Below are positions 34,747-43,173 of a stretch of DNA of 64,000 nt, piece by piece. Position 1 is the stretch's first letter; the number at the start of each line of letters is the position of its first letter. The notes under the pieces were generated by a model. That model ran no database searches. It was not told where the DNA came from and saw only the letters and a list, made by a program, of their open reading frames with translations. Origin of the DNA: an uncultured Nesterenkonia sp. (GTDB taxonomy: Bacteria; Actinomycetota; Actinomycetes; Actinomycetales; Micrococcaceae). A program made the position numbers and the translations under genes. The stretch covers positions 58,188-122,187 of the forward strand of contig CANLUC010000004.1 of NCBI GenBank assembly GCA_947494195.1, written 5' to 3'.

Positions 34747-35612
34747 TGGAGACTCTGACCGGATCTTTCAGCACCGAAGGGTACTGGGAGCTCTTCTCGC
34801 TCGTGCAGAACTCCGTGATCACCGCCGGGGTGCTCGGCCTGATGGGTGGACTCATCGGGGTGTTCATCATGCTGCGCCGGACGGCCCTGGTCGTGCATGG
34901 CATCGCGGAGATCTCTTTCGCCGGGGCCGCGCTGGCGCTGCTGATCGGAGTGGATGTGGTGGCCGGTTCCGCCCTGGGGGCCGTCGCCGCGGCCGTGCTG
35001 ATCGGCGTGCTCAGTCTCAAGGACCGCGACACCGGCGCCGTGACCGGAGTGCTGATGCCTTTCGGCCTCGGGCTGGGGATCCTCTTCCTCTCGCTCTATC
35101 AGGGACGCAGCGCCAACAAGTTCGGCCTGCTCACCGGGCAGATCGTCGGCGTCGACGATCTCCAGACGCAGACCCTCGTCACCGGGGCTTTGCTCATCAG
35201 CATCGTGCTGCTGCTGATCTGGCGTCCACTGATGTTCGCCTCGGTGGATCCGCAGCTGGCGCGTGCTCGCGGAGTCCGGGTGAACCTGCTCTCCATGGTG
35301 TTCATGGTGCTGCTCGGCGTGGCGGTGGCCATGTCGGTCCAGGTGGTCGGCGCGCTGCTGGTGCTGGCGCTGCTGGTGGTCCCCGCGGCGGCCGCGCTGA
35401 AGGTCACCGTGCGTCCGTACCTCGCGGTGCTGCTGTCCATGGGATTCGCGCTGGTCTCTTCGGTGGGCGGCATCATGCTCGCGATCACCGGAACCGTGCC
35501 GATCAGTCCTTATATCACCACCATCTCGTTCCTGATCTACGTGGTGTGCGTACTGATCGGACGCGGCGGCAGGATCCGCCACCGGCGAGCCTCCGCCGCA
35601 CTGGCGAGCTGA
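34743..35612 (+). CDS. znuB: Zinc ABC transporter permease (ABC-3 family)
   Basis: 289 residues with about eight membrane helices. ABC-3 landmarks are GGLIGVFIMLRRTALVVHGIAEISFAGAAL, FASVDPQLARARGVRVN and VQVVGALLVLALLVVPAAAA. It overlaps znuC by four bases. Gene order znuA-znuC-znuB with a neighbouring Zur is typical for zinc import. Confidence 0.92.
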   Translation: MMETLTGSFSTEGYWELFSLVQNSVITAGVLGLMGGLIGVFIMLRRTALVVHGIAEISFAGAALALLIGVDVVAGSALGAVAAAVLIGVLSLKDRDTGAVTGVLMPFGLGLGILFLSLYQGRSANKFGLLTGQIVGVDDLQTQTLVTGALLISIVLLLIWRPLMFASVDPQLARARGVRVNLLSMVFMVLLGVAVAMSVQVVGALLVLALLVVPAAAALKVTVRPYLAVLLSMGFALVSSVGGIMLAITGTVPISPYITTISFLIYVVCVLIGRGGRIRHRRASAALAS

Positions 35613-35642
35613 CGCATCTGAGGAGGCGCGGCGCCGACCGGT

Positions 35643-36068
35643 TCAGCGGCGGGGAAGCGCCGCGCAGGCGGCGCAGAGGCCGAAGATCTCCAGTGTGTGC
35701 CTGACGTCGGAGAAGTTGTGCTGGGCCGCGAGCTTCGCCGCCCAGTCTTCGATGTCCGGGGCCTCAAACTCCACGGTCAGCCCGCAGGAGCGACACACCA
35801 GATGATGGTGGTGCTCCTCGCGCTCACAGAGCCTGTAGATCGCCTCGCCGTCGTCCGGTCGCAGCACATCGACGAGCCCCTCTTCCTGGTGCGACTGAAG
35901 GACCCGGTAGACCGTCGCCAGGGAGACCCTCTCGCCGCGGTCATCGAGGATCTTGTGCAGCTCCTGGGCGCTCACGAAGTCGTCGAGCGAGTGCAGCGCC
36001 GCCCAGACGGCGCGCTTCTGACGGGTGGAGCGCCCGCGCGCAGGAGGGGTGGTTGAGATCTCGTTCAT
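35643..36068 (-). CDS. zur: Fur-family transcriptional repressor, probable Zur
   Basis: 141 residues. The winged helix is RGRSTRQKRAVWAALHSLDDFVSAQELHKILDDRGERVSLATVYRVLQ. The metal-binding C-terminal half has HHHHLVCRSCGLTVEF and a second CxxC (LCAAC) for a structural zinc. It is convergent with the zinc transporter operon, so it probably senses zinc and binds the operator at 32690. Fur or PerR identity cannot be excluded by sequence alone. Confidence 0.85.
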   Translation of the reverse strand: MNEISTTPPARGRSTRQKRAVWAALHSLDDFVSAQELHKILDDRGERVSLATVYRVLQSHQEEGLVDVLRPDDGEAIYRLCEREEHHHHLVCRSCGLTVEFEAPDIEDWAAKLAAQHNFSDVRHTLEIFGLCAACAALPRR

Positions 36069-36107
36069 GCTCGCTCCAGACTAGCAGTCAGGACTAGAGT
36101 GGAACCC

Positions 36108-36542
36108 ATGAGCACAATCTTCAGCAAGGTCATCGCCGGCGAGATCCCTGGACGTTTCGTCTGGCAGGACGAGACCTGTGTCGGGTTCCTCTCCATCGCC
36201 CCGCTGGCCTACGGGCACACGCTGGTGGTGCCCCGCCAGGAGGTCGACAAATGGACCGAGGCCGATGGTCAGCTGATGACCCACCTGATGCACGTGGCCC
36301 ATCGCATCGGCAAGGCGCAGGTGGAGGCCTTCGGCTCCCAGCGCGCAGGACTCAGCATCGCTGGCTTCGAGGTCCCGCACCTGCACATCCACGTGTGGCC
36401 CTCGAACTCCATGGCCGATCACAGCTTTGCCCAGGCCGACGACGATCCGGACGCCGCACGGATGGATGAATCGGCCGAGAAGCTGCGCGTGGCGCTGCGC
36501 CTGATGGGCGACGCCGAGCATGTCCCCGCCGAGGCGGACTGA
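36108..36542 (+). CDS. HIT family hydrolase
   Basis: 144 residues from ATG 36108. The histidine triad HLHIHVWP is present, with GHTLVVPRQEVDKW upstream, giving a nucleotide-phosphate hydrolase fold. A GTG at 36099 is an alternative start. TAGAGT seven bases before the ATG suggests a leaderless or nearly leaderless mRNA. It is divergent from zur with a gap of only 39 bp. The physiological substrate is unknown. Confidence 0.9.
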   Translation: MSTIFSKVIAGEIPGRFVWQDETCVGFLSIAPLAYGHTLVVPRQEVDKWTEADGQLMTHLMHVAHRIGKAQVEAFGSQRAGLSIAGFEVPHLHIHVWPSNSMADHSFAQADDDPDAARMDESAEKLRVALRLMGDAEHVPAEAD

Positions 36543-36575
36543 GCACGGCCGCTCGGGAACAGGACCAGCCCGGTC

Positions 36576-39500
36576 CTATGGGCGCGCCTGCTTGAGCGCG
36601 CGCCGGATCCGCTTGGCCGACACGGTCTGAGCCGTTCCCAGCTGCTGGGCGAAGAGATTGACGCGCAGCTCCTCGAGCATCCATTTCACGGCGAGCAGAT
36701 CCTCGGGCACGGGCAGCTGTGCCGGCACTGCTTCCAGTGCGGCGTCGTACTCGTCCTCCAGCTCCTGCACGGATGCCATGTCGGTGGCATCGCGGCTGAG
36801 CCCCTGACCTGCTTCGAGGCGATCGAGCCGCAGACCGATCGCCTGGAGGTAGCGCGGCATGTGCTGCAGCTGAGACTGGCCGGTGGCGGTGACGAACCCC
36901 GGGTAGACCAGCTGTTGGAGCTGGGTGGACATGTCGCTGCCCGGCGCGCGCAGCGCATCGGAGCGGCTCCGCGAAAGCCGAGTGGTGAGCTCCGCGGACC
37001 GACCCAGGACCTGCGCGAGGATGTCGGTGAGCCGGAGCACCGTTTCGATCAGCTCGGCCCGAGCGGCGCGTGCGAGCTGCTGGAACTCAGCCTCGCGGAA
37101 CGGCAGCTCTGCCGGCACCAGGTGATCCAGGGCCGCCGTCGTCGCGTCCTCGACGAGGGATTCCACGGTGCCGTGGGGTGACTGGCTGAAGGCCAGGCGC
37201 TCCCGGTTGCTCAGATTGTCCAGCACGTAGCGCTGCGGGGAGGGAAGAACCTCGCGCAGCAGCGCGACGACGCCGGCCCGATGCACTCGACGCTGCGCCT
37301 GGGCGGAGTCTTGGATCGTGTAGGAGACTCCCGAAGAGGCTGGGGCCAGCGCCGGGTATCCGGTGATCTGGCGTCCCGCCACCATGGTGGTGATTTCGCG
37401 GGAGAGGTCTCCGAAGGTCCAGCTCGTCTGGCCCTGCTTGCCTGCCGTGGCCGCTTCGGCGGTCTTCTGCTGCGGTTTGCCAGCGCGCTGTGATGCCCCG
37501 GGGGCCGGGGAGGCCGTGCTGGGTGTCGACGACCCGTGCCGGGAGGCAGCTGCCTCGGCGGTGCCCTGCGCGTCCTCGGAGAGGCTGCGACCTATGGCCT
37601 GCCGGTTCTCTCCGGAGAAGCGGACCTGCAGCTCGCGCAGATCGTAGCCGGTGTCCAGCACGCGGCCGCGGTCACTGATCACGGCGAAGGTGAAGCGCAG
37701 GTGCTCGGGCAGGGCGCTGGTGTCGAAGACCGCGGGATCGACCACATGGCCCCTGAGCCTGCGCAGCACCGTGGCCAGCGAATCGGTCAGCGAATCCACC
37801 CCGGGGGCGAAATCTGATTCGAGCTGCTCCCGCGCCCGTGCCGCGACGTCGGGCGCCGGGACGAAATGTTTGCGCTGCGGCTTGGGCATGCTGCGGATCA
37901 GCGCCGTGACCAGCTCGGTGCGCAGTCCGGGGATGAGCCAGTCGAAGCGTGCCGGCTGAAGCTGGTTCAGGAACAGCACCGGGACTCGCACCGTCACACC
38001 GTCGGCAGTGGCCGTGGCGGTGGACCCGCTCTCGGCCGTGTAGCGAGTGGGGTTGAACTCGTACTGCAGCTCGAGCTGGAGCCCGTCGTGGTCGAAGTGC
38101 TCAGGGAAGGACTCGACGTCCAGCTCCTCCGCCGCCTCGGCCATGAGCGCGGCGTCGGTGAGGTCCAGCAGCTCGGGGGTCTCGTGGCGCTGGTTCTTCC
38201 ACCAGGAGTCGAAGTGGCGCTGGGAGACGATGTCGGCAGGCAGGCGGGAGTCGAAGAAGCTGAAGAGCTCCTCGTCGGAGGCCCGAAGGTCCTTGCGCCG
38301 GGTCCTGTTCTCGAGCTCTTCGAGCTCCGCAAAGCGTTCCCGGTTGCGCTTGTCGAAATGGTGGCGCGTGGACCAGTCACCGTCCACGAGGGCACGCTGG
38401 ATGAACAGCTCGCGGCTGTACTCCGGGTCGACCTTGGAGTAGAGCACCTGGCGGTCCGCGACCACGGGAACCCCGAAGAGGGTGATCTTCTCGGTGGCGA
38501 CCACGGCGCCCTTCCGGGCGGACCAGCGCGGCTCGGAGTGGCTGGTCTTGACCAGGTGCGGGGCCAGCTCCTCGACCCAGGCGGGATCGATCTTCGCCAC
38601 GGTGCGAGCCCAGAGCCGCGAGGTCTCCACGAGTTCACTGGCCATGACCCAGTCGTGGTTCTTCTTGAACAGGTGGGAGCCGGGGAAGACCGCGAACCGA
38701 GTGCCGCGCGCCCCCTGATAGTCACGGGTGCGGGGATTGTAGAGGCCCACATGGCTGAGCAGCCCGGAGAGCAGCGACTGGTGGATCTGGTCGTGCTTCT
38801 GCGCCGGGTCCACGCTGGGCATCCTGCGCCCGCGCCGACCCTTGGAGGAGCGATTCTCGAAGGATCCTCGGCGGCCGGATCCCTGCGAGCGGAACTCGAC
38901 CTGCTCGGCGATCTCGCCGAGCTGAGCGACCAGGTCCTGCCATTCGCGCACGCGAAGGTAGTTCAGGTGTTCGCGGTGGCAGAGCTTGCGGAACTGATTG
39001 CCGGAGAGCTCGGTCTGTTTCTCCTGGAGGTAGCGCCAGAGGTTCAGCAGCGCGGAGAAGTCGGAGTTCTCGTCCTTGAATCTGGCGTGCAGCTCATCGG
39101 CTTGAGCTCGCTTCTCCGCGGGACGCTCGCGGGGATCCTGGATGGTCAGCCCCGCGACCAGCACGGTGACCTCGGGCAGACAGTCCCGGCGCGCCGCTTC
39201 GACCATCATCCGGGCCATCCGTGGATCCACCGGGAGCTGGGCGAGCATGCGCCCCACCGGGGTCACGGAGCCGCTGCCGCGCGATCCCTTCGCGCGGGAG
39301 TCTCGGCCCGCGCCTCGGGTGCCGGATTCCCGGCCCGTCTCGAGCGCCCCGAGCTCGGTGAGCAGCCGGACGGCGTCGTTGACCGCTTTGGCGTCGGGCT
39401 TCTGGACGAAGGGAAAGTCCATCAGGTCCTCGGGCGTCCGGGTGATGCCCATCGAGGACATCTGCAGCAGGACCGAGGCCAGCGAGGTGCGCAGGATCTC

Positions 39501-40790
39501 CGGGTCTGTGAACTCGGGACGCGACTCGAAGTCCGCCTGCGAGTACAGCCGGATGGCGATGCCGTCGCTGGTCCGCCCTGAACGCCCCGAGCGCTGGTTC
39601 GCGCTGGCCTGTGAGATAGCTTCGATGGGCAGGCGCTGGACCTTGGTGCGGGTGGAGTACCGCGAGATGCGGGCTGTCCCGGTGTCGATCACGTATTTGA
39701 TGCCGGGCACCGTCAGCGAGGTCTCCGCCACGTTGGTGGCGAGCACGATGCGTCGTCGTCCGCCGGGGGAGAAGACCCGCTTCTGCTCGGCCATCGAGAG
39801 GCGTCCGAAGAGGGGGAGGATCTCAGCGTTGTTGAGCCTGCGCTCACGCGAGACGGTCTCCGCCAGGGCCTCCGCGGCATCGCGGATCTCGCGCTCGCCC
39901 GGGAAGAAGATCAGAATGTCGCCCTCAGGCTCGCGGGCCAGCTCCAGCACCGCATCGCTGACGGCGTCGAGCAGATCACGGCCCTCCTCCTCGGCGCTGG
40001 TGGGGGAGGGCGCCTTGGTGCCTGCGACGCCGACGCCGGGACGAGTCGAGGAGGTCTGCCGGGTCCCGCCGTCCTCGTCCTCGCCGAAGTGTTCGGACTC
40101 GTCGAAGTCCTCGAGCTCCGCCTCGGGGTTGATCGGCCGGTAGCGGATCTCCACGGGGTAGGTGCGCCCGGAGACCTCGATGATCGGCACCTCGGAGGTC
40201 TCCCGCGTCCAGTTCTCCGGGTCGGGGCTGAAGTGCCGGGCGAACCGTTCCGGGTCGATGGTGGCCGAGGTGACGATCACCTTGAGATCGGGTCGTGTGG
40301 GCAGCACCCGGCGCAGGTAGCCCAGGATGACGTCGATGTTGAGGCTGCGCTCGTGGGCCTCGTCGATGATGATGGCCGAGTATCGGCTCAGCTGCGGGTC
40401 ACGCTGGATCTCGGCGAGCAGGATGCCGTCGGTCATCAGCTTCACCGCGGTCGCCCCGGAGACCTCCGAGTTGAAGCGGACCTGATAGCCGATGTCTCGG
40501 CCCACGGAGGTGCCCAGCTCCTCGGCCAGTCGCTCGGCCACGGTGCGGGCCGCCAGCCGACGAGGCTGGGTGTGGCCGATCATCCCGTCTCTGTGCAGGC
40601 CCAGCTCCAGCGCCATCTTGGGCAGCTGGGTGGTCTTGCCCGAGCCCGTCTCGCCGGCGACGACGATGACCTGGTGATCCGCCAACGCGCGCAGGATCCG
40701 CTCGCGCTCGCCGGTGACCGGGAGCTGGGCGGGGTAGCCGAGGTCCTCGGCGGAGAACTGGTCACGGCGGGCTGTGGTGGCTTCAGACAT
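36576..40790 (-). CDS. hrpA: ATP-dependent RNA helicase HrpA
   Basis: 1404 residues. The DEAH-box core (about 20-560) has Walker A VAGETGSGKTTQLPKMA, IIIDEAHERSLNIDVILGYL, SATIDPERFA and QRSGRSGRTSDGIAIRLYS. HA2 and OB domains follow, then a C-terminal DUF3418-type region of about 600 residues, as in the long HrpA class. ATG 40790 is preceded by GGAGGG. It probably remodels ribosome-associated RNA. The insert around residues 240-275 is acidic and Ser-rich and may be a flexible linker. Confidence 0.95.
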   Translation of the reverse strand: MSEATTARRDQFSAEDLGYPAQLPVTGERERILRALADHQVIVVAGETGSGKTTQLPKMALELGLHRDGMIGHTQPRRLAARTVAERLAEELGTSVGRDIGYQVRFNSEVSGATAVKLMTDGILLAEIQRDPQLSRYSAIIIDEAHERSLNIDVILGYLRRVLPTRPDLKVIVTSATIDPERFARHFSPDPENWTRETSEVPIIEVSGRTYPVEIRYRPINPEAELEDFDESEHFGEDEDGGTRQTSSTRPGVGVAGTKAPSPTSAEEEGRDLLDAVSDAVLELAREPEGDILIFFPGEREIRDAAEALAETVSRERRLNNAEILPLFGRLSMAEQKRVFSPGGRRRIVLATNVAETSLTVPGIKYVIDTGTARISRYSTRTKVQRLPIEAISQASANQRSGRSGRTSDGIAIRLYSQADFESRPEFTDPEILRTSLASVLLQMSSMGITRTPEDLMDFPFVQKPDAKAVNDAVRLLTELGALETGRESGTRGAGRDSRAKGSRGSGSVTPVGRMLAQLPVDPRMARMMVEAARRDCLPEVTVLVAGLTIQDPRERPAEKRAQADELHARFKDENSDFSALLNLWRYLQEKQTELSGNQFRKLCHREHLNYLRVREWQDLVAQLGEIAEQVEFRSQGSGRRGSFENRSSKGRRGRRMPSVDPAQKHDQIHQSLLSGLLSHVGLYNPRTRDYQGARGTRFAVFPGSHLFKKNHDWVMASELVETSRLWARTVAKIDPAWVEELAPHLVKTSHSEPRWSARKGAVVATEKITLFGVPVVADRQVLYSKVDPEYSRELFIQRALVDGDWSTRHHFDKRNRERFAELEELENRTRRKDLRASDEELFSFFDSRLPADIVSQRHFDSWWKNQRHETPELLDLTDAALMAEAAEELDVESFPEHFDHDGLQLELQYEFNPTRYTAESGSTATATADGVTVRVPVLFLNQLQPARFDWLIPGLRTELVTALIRSMPKPQRKHFVPAPDVAARAREQLESDFAPGVDSLTDSLATVLRRLRGHVVDPAVFDTSALPEHLRFTFAVISDRGRVLDTGYDLRELQVRFSGENRQAIGRSLSEDAQGTAEAAASRHGSSTPSTASPAPGASQRAGKPQQKTAEAATAGKQGQTSWTFGDLSREITTMVAGRQITGYPALAPASSGVSYTIQDSAQAQRRVHRAGVVALLREVLPSPQRYVLDNLSNRERLAFSQSPHGTVESLVEDATTAALDHLVPAELPFREAEFQQLARAARAELIETVLRLTDILAQVLGRSAELTTRLSRSRSDALRAPGSDMSTQLQQLVYPGFVTATGQSQLQHMPRYLQAIGLRLDRLEAGQGLSRDATDMASVQELEDEYDAALEAVPAQLPVPEDLLAVKWMLEELRVNLFAQQLGTAQTVSAKRIRRALKQARP

Positions 40791-40909
40791 ATCCCTCCAA
40801 TACTAGGGTTCCTGCGCTGTTCTGGTGGTCTCCTCCGCACAGGCCGGACAGGCGGCGCCAGGGCCGTGCCGCTGCCGGCGGCGATTAGGCATACAGCTGG
40901 CTCTGTGGG

Positions 40910-40915
40910 TAATAT
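40910..40915 (+). promoter_or_regulatory. Possible -10 element of tRNA-Leu
   Basis: TAATAT about 67 bases before the tRNA, with a weak TTAGGC 19 bases upstream. It is the most AT-rich hexamer in the 190-bp gap between hrpA and the tRNA. Confidence 0.35.
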
Positions 40916-40981
40916 GTTTCTCGCTGCCGGGAAGGAAGTGCCGGTGGCGGGTCGGGCCAGCAAGGCCTGACAAGCAGGTAT

Positions 40982-41065
40982 GCGCGAGTGGCGGAATAGG
41001 TAGACGCGCTGGCTTCAGGTGCCAGTGCCTTCACGGGCGTGGGGGTTCAAGTCCCCCCTCGCGCA
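40982..41065 (+). tRNA. tRNA-Leu (anticodon CAG)
   Basis: An 84-nt class II tRNA. The acceptor stem is GCGCGAG pairing with CTCGCGC, discriminator A. The anticodon stem is CTGGC/GCCAG with loop TTCAGGT (anticodon CAG), followed by a long variable arm and the T-arm GGGGGTTCAAGTCCCCC. The next bases are CAT, so CCA is not encoded. Confidence 0.96.
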
Positions 41066-41075
41066 CATAGCAAAG

Positions 41076-41111
41076 AGAGCCCCGGAGCGAGCAATTTCGC
41101 TCCGGGGCTCT
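41076..41111 (+). terminator. Terminator after tRNA-Leu
   Basis: AGAGCCCCGGAGCGA pairs perfectly with TCGCTCCGGGGCTCT across a 6-base loop and is followed by TT. It ends the tRNA transcript ten bases downstream and may also serve the convergent acyltransferase gene. Confidence 0.88.
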
Positions 41112-41169
41112 TTCATGTGTGCCTGGGCTGTGCGCGCCCAGGCCGTGTGAGCCCCCGCCCGGCTGCCGG

Positions 41170-41928
41170 CTACTCTGCGCCGGGCCCCTCAGGGGCATGG
41201 CCGTGATGGCGCTGCACCCGGCGCGCTGCCTTGGCGGCGGCCTTCTCTGCTTCCAGCTGGCGCTTGACGTCGGCGGCGTAGACGTCGACATACTCCTGAC
41301 CCGAGAGCCGCATGATCCGGTACATGATCTCGTCGGTCACGGCGCGCTGGGCGAAGCGGTCCTCCGCGTTGCCGTAGTAGGAGTCGAAGGTCATCGGCTC
41401 ACCCACGATCATCCCCACCCGCCCCAGTCGGGGGATGTTCTTGCCGATCGGCTGGACCTTGTCGGTGCCGATCAGCGCGATCGGGATCACCGGCGCCTGG
41501 GTGTTCAGCGCAAGCCGGGCGATCCCGAGCTTGCCGCGATACAGCCGACCGTCGGGACTGCGCGTGCCTTCTGGGTAGAGACCCAGCACGCCCCCGTCGC
41601 GCAGCAGCTGTTCTCCCGCGTTGAGCGAGTTCTGGCTTGCCTTCCCTCCGGAGCGGTCCATGGGGATCTGCCCGGAGAGGTCGAAGAACTTCTTCATCAC
41701 CCACCCCGAAGCCCCCTGCCGCGCCCAGTAGTCGTCCTTCGCCATGAAATGCACCTGTCGCGGAACCTTGACCGGGATGAACACGGAGTCGGAGAAGGAG
41801 AGGTGATTCGAGGCCAGAATCGCGGGTCCCTCGCTCGGGATGTTGTGCAGCCCGCGCACCCAGGGGCGGAAGGCCGTGTTGACCACTGGGCCCACGACGA
41901 TGTTCTTGGCGACGCTGTAGAACGACAC
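41170..41928 (-). CDS. plsC: 1-acyl-sn-glycerol-3-phosphate acyltransferase family protein
   Basis: 252 residues from GTG 41928, with GGAAAGGA upstream. A much longer in-frame opening to 43782 is antisense to three other genes and is rejected. PlsC motifs are ASNHLSFSDSVFIP (HxxxxD), LGLYPEGTRSPDGRLYRGK and APVIPIALIGTDK. A basic Ala/Lys-rich tail ends the protein. It makes phosphatidic acid or acylates related lipids at the membrane. It shares a 63-bp divergent gap with the alpha/beta hydrolase. Confidence 0.92.
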   Translation of the reverse strand: MSFYSVAKNIVVGPVVNTAFRPWVRGLHNIPSEGPAILASNHLSFSDSVFIPVKVPRQVHFMAKDDYWARQGASGWVMKKFFDLSGQIPMDRSGGKASQNSLNAGEQLLRDGGVLGLYPEGTRSPDGRLYRGKLGIARLALNTQAPVIPIALIGTDKVQPIGKNIPRLGRVGMIVGEPMTFDSYYGNAEDRFAQRAVTDEIMYRIMRLSGQEYVDVYAADVKRQLEAEKAAAKAARRVQRHHGHAPEGPGAE

Positions 41929-41979
41929 TGGGCAGGGGTCCTTTCCGGCGGCTGAGCTTCGAGACCACTGTAGAGGCAA

Positions 41980-41985
41980 TACAGT
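41980..41985 (+). promoter_or_regulatory. Putative -10 element for a leaderless hydrolase mRNA
   Basis: TACAGT, then GACCCC, then ATG 41992. A TTCGAG hexamer 16 bases upstream may be the -35 element. Confidence 0.5.
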
Positions 41986-41991
41986 GACCCC

Positions 41992-42723
41992 ATGCACACT
42001 TCCGCCATGGGAATCGCCGTCTTTCATGGATTCACCTCCACCCCAGCCTCCATGGAGCCGGTCGCGGAGTCCCTGCGCGATGCCGGTTTCACCGTGGACC
42101 TGCCGCTGCTTCCCGGGCACGGTACGCGGTGGCAGGACCTGAACCGCACGAGCCGCCACCAGATCATGCGGGCAGCGCTGGCCAGCTACGACCGCCTCGC
42201 CGCGCGATGCGCCGGCGTCGCCACGGTCGGACTCTCCATGGGTGGTTCGCTCGCCCTGCATGTGGCGGCCCATCGCCGGGTCGAGGCCGTCGCCGTGATC
42301 AACCCGGGGCTCCGTCTCGCTCCGCTGACCGGTCCCACCGCATGGTCGCTGGGTCGATTCCGTCCCACGGTGGCGAGCATCGCCGGGGACATCGCGAAGC
42401 CTGGGGTGACGGAGGAGGCGTATGCACGGACCCCGCTGCGCGCCGTCGTCCAGCTGGATCGACTCTTCGCTCAGGTCCGCGGGGAGCTCCCCGAGCTGAG
42501 ACGCCGTGAAACCCCCGTGCTGCTGTTCCGTTCGGGCACCGACAATGTCCTGCCACCGGCTTCCGCCCATACACTCGTCAAGAACCTGAGTGAGGACCAG
42601 CTGCAGGTGGTGGATCTGCCGCGCAGCCGCCATGTGGCGACGCTGGACTACGAGGCGGAGACCATCCAGCGCCACCTGCGTGACTTCCTGGCCTCGCCGA
42701 CACCGTGTCCGCAAGCCCTCTGA
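41992..42723 (+). CDS. Alpha/beta hydrolase (monoacylglycerol lipase/carboxylesterase-like)
   Basis: 243 residues. The oxyanion region is VFHGFTSTP, the nucleophile elbow GLSMGGS, the acid Asp in FRSGTDNVLPP and the catalytic His in PRSRHVATLD, so the triad is complete. The family cleaves short- or medium-chain esters or monoglycerides. It sits between acyltransferase and acyl-CoA ligase genes, which fits lipid metabolism. The mRNA is probably leaderless. Confidence 0.88.
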   Translation: MHTSAMGIAVFHGFTSTPASMEPVAESLRDAGFTVDLPLLPGHGTRWQDLNRTSRHQIMRAALASYDRLAARCAGVATVGLSMGGSLALHVAAHRRVEAVAVINPGLRLAPLTGPTAWSLGRFRPTVASIAGDIAKPGVTEEAYARTPLRAVVQLDRLFAQVRGELPELRRRETPVLLFRSGTDNVLPPASAHTLVKNLSEDQLQVVDLPRSRHVATLDYEAETIQRHLRDFLASPTPCPQAL

Positions 42724-42735
42724 GAGGATGGCCCC

Positions 42736-43101
42736 ATGAGCAACTATCGCGATGATGAGCCCAGCAGAGTCTTCGGTCGGGGTGGTCAGTCCCGTCCGGT
42801 GCCCGGCCCCGGTCAGGGCCCGCGGGACCACCGGGTCGACGACGATGCGCTCGACGATGTGGACGACTTCCAGCCGCCGAACCCCAAGAACCCGCTCGCA
42901 GGGGCCCGACCGGCCGTAGTCCTGGGGGCGGTGCTGAGCATCGGAGCGATCCTCGCCCTGATCATCGTGCCGTTCCTGCCGCTGAACGCTCACAGCTGGA
43001 GCGTCCCCGCGCTGATCGGCGTGGTGCTGGCGGGGCTGGTGATCCTCTTCATGCAGATGCCACGCAGCCGTTCCGGAAACGGAGACGGCGCGCAGGTCTG
43101 A
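42736..43101 (+). CDS. Hypothetical small membrane protein
   Basis: 121 residues, unrecognised. Residues 1-55 are polar with many Asp, Gly, Pro and Arg. Two membrane helices follow (AVVLGAVLSIGAILALIIVPFL and VPALIGVVLAGLVILFMQM), and a short basic tail ends it. It begins 13 bases after the hydrolase stop, so it is probably in the same operon, and precedes fadD by 72 bases. Confidence 0.7.
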   Translation: MSNYRDDEPSRVFGRGGQSRPVPGPGQGPRDHRVDDDALDDVDDFQPPNPKNPLAGARPAVVLGAVLSIGAILALIIVPFLPLNAHSWSVPALIGVVLAGLVILFMQMPRSRSGNGDGAQV

Positions 43102-43173
43102 GCCCTGGTTACTGATCAGTATCCAGCTGTGGCAAGATGGTGTGACCGAGCACACATGATGGAGGAGTCCACC

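Noticed and set aside
37866..39581. A 571-residue plus-strand frame inside hrpA
   Set aside because: Shadow of the helicase gene; no ribosome binding site or domain.
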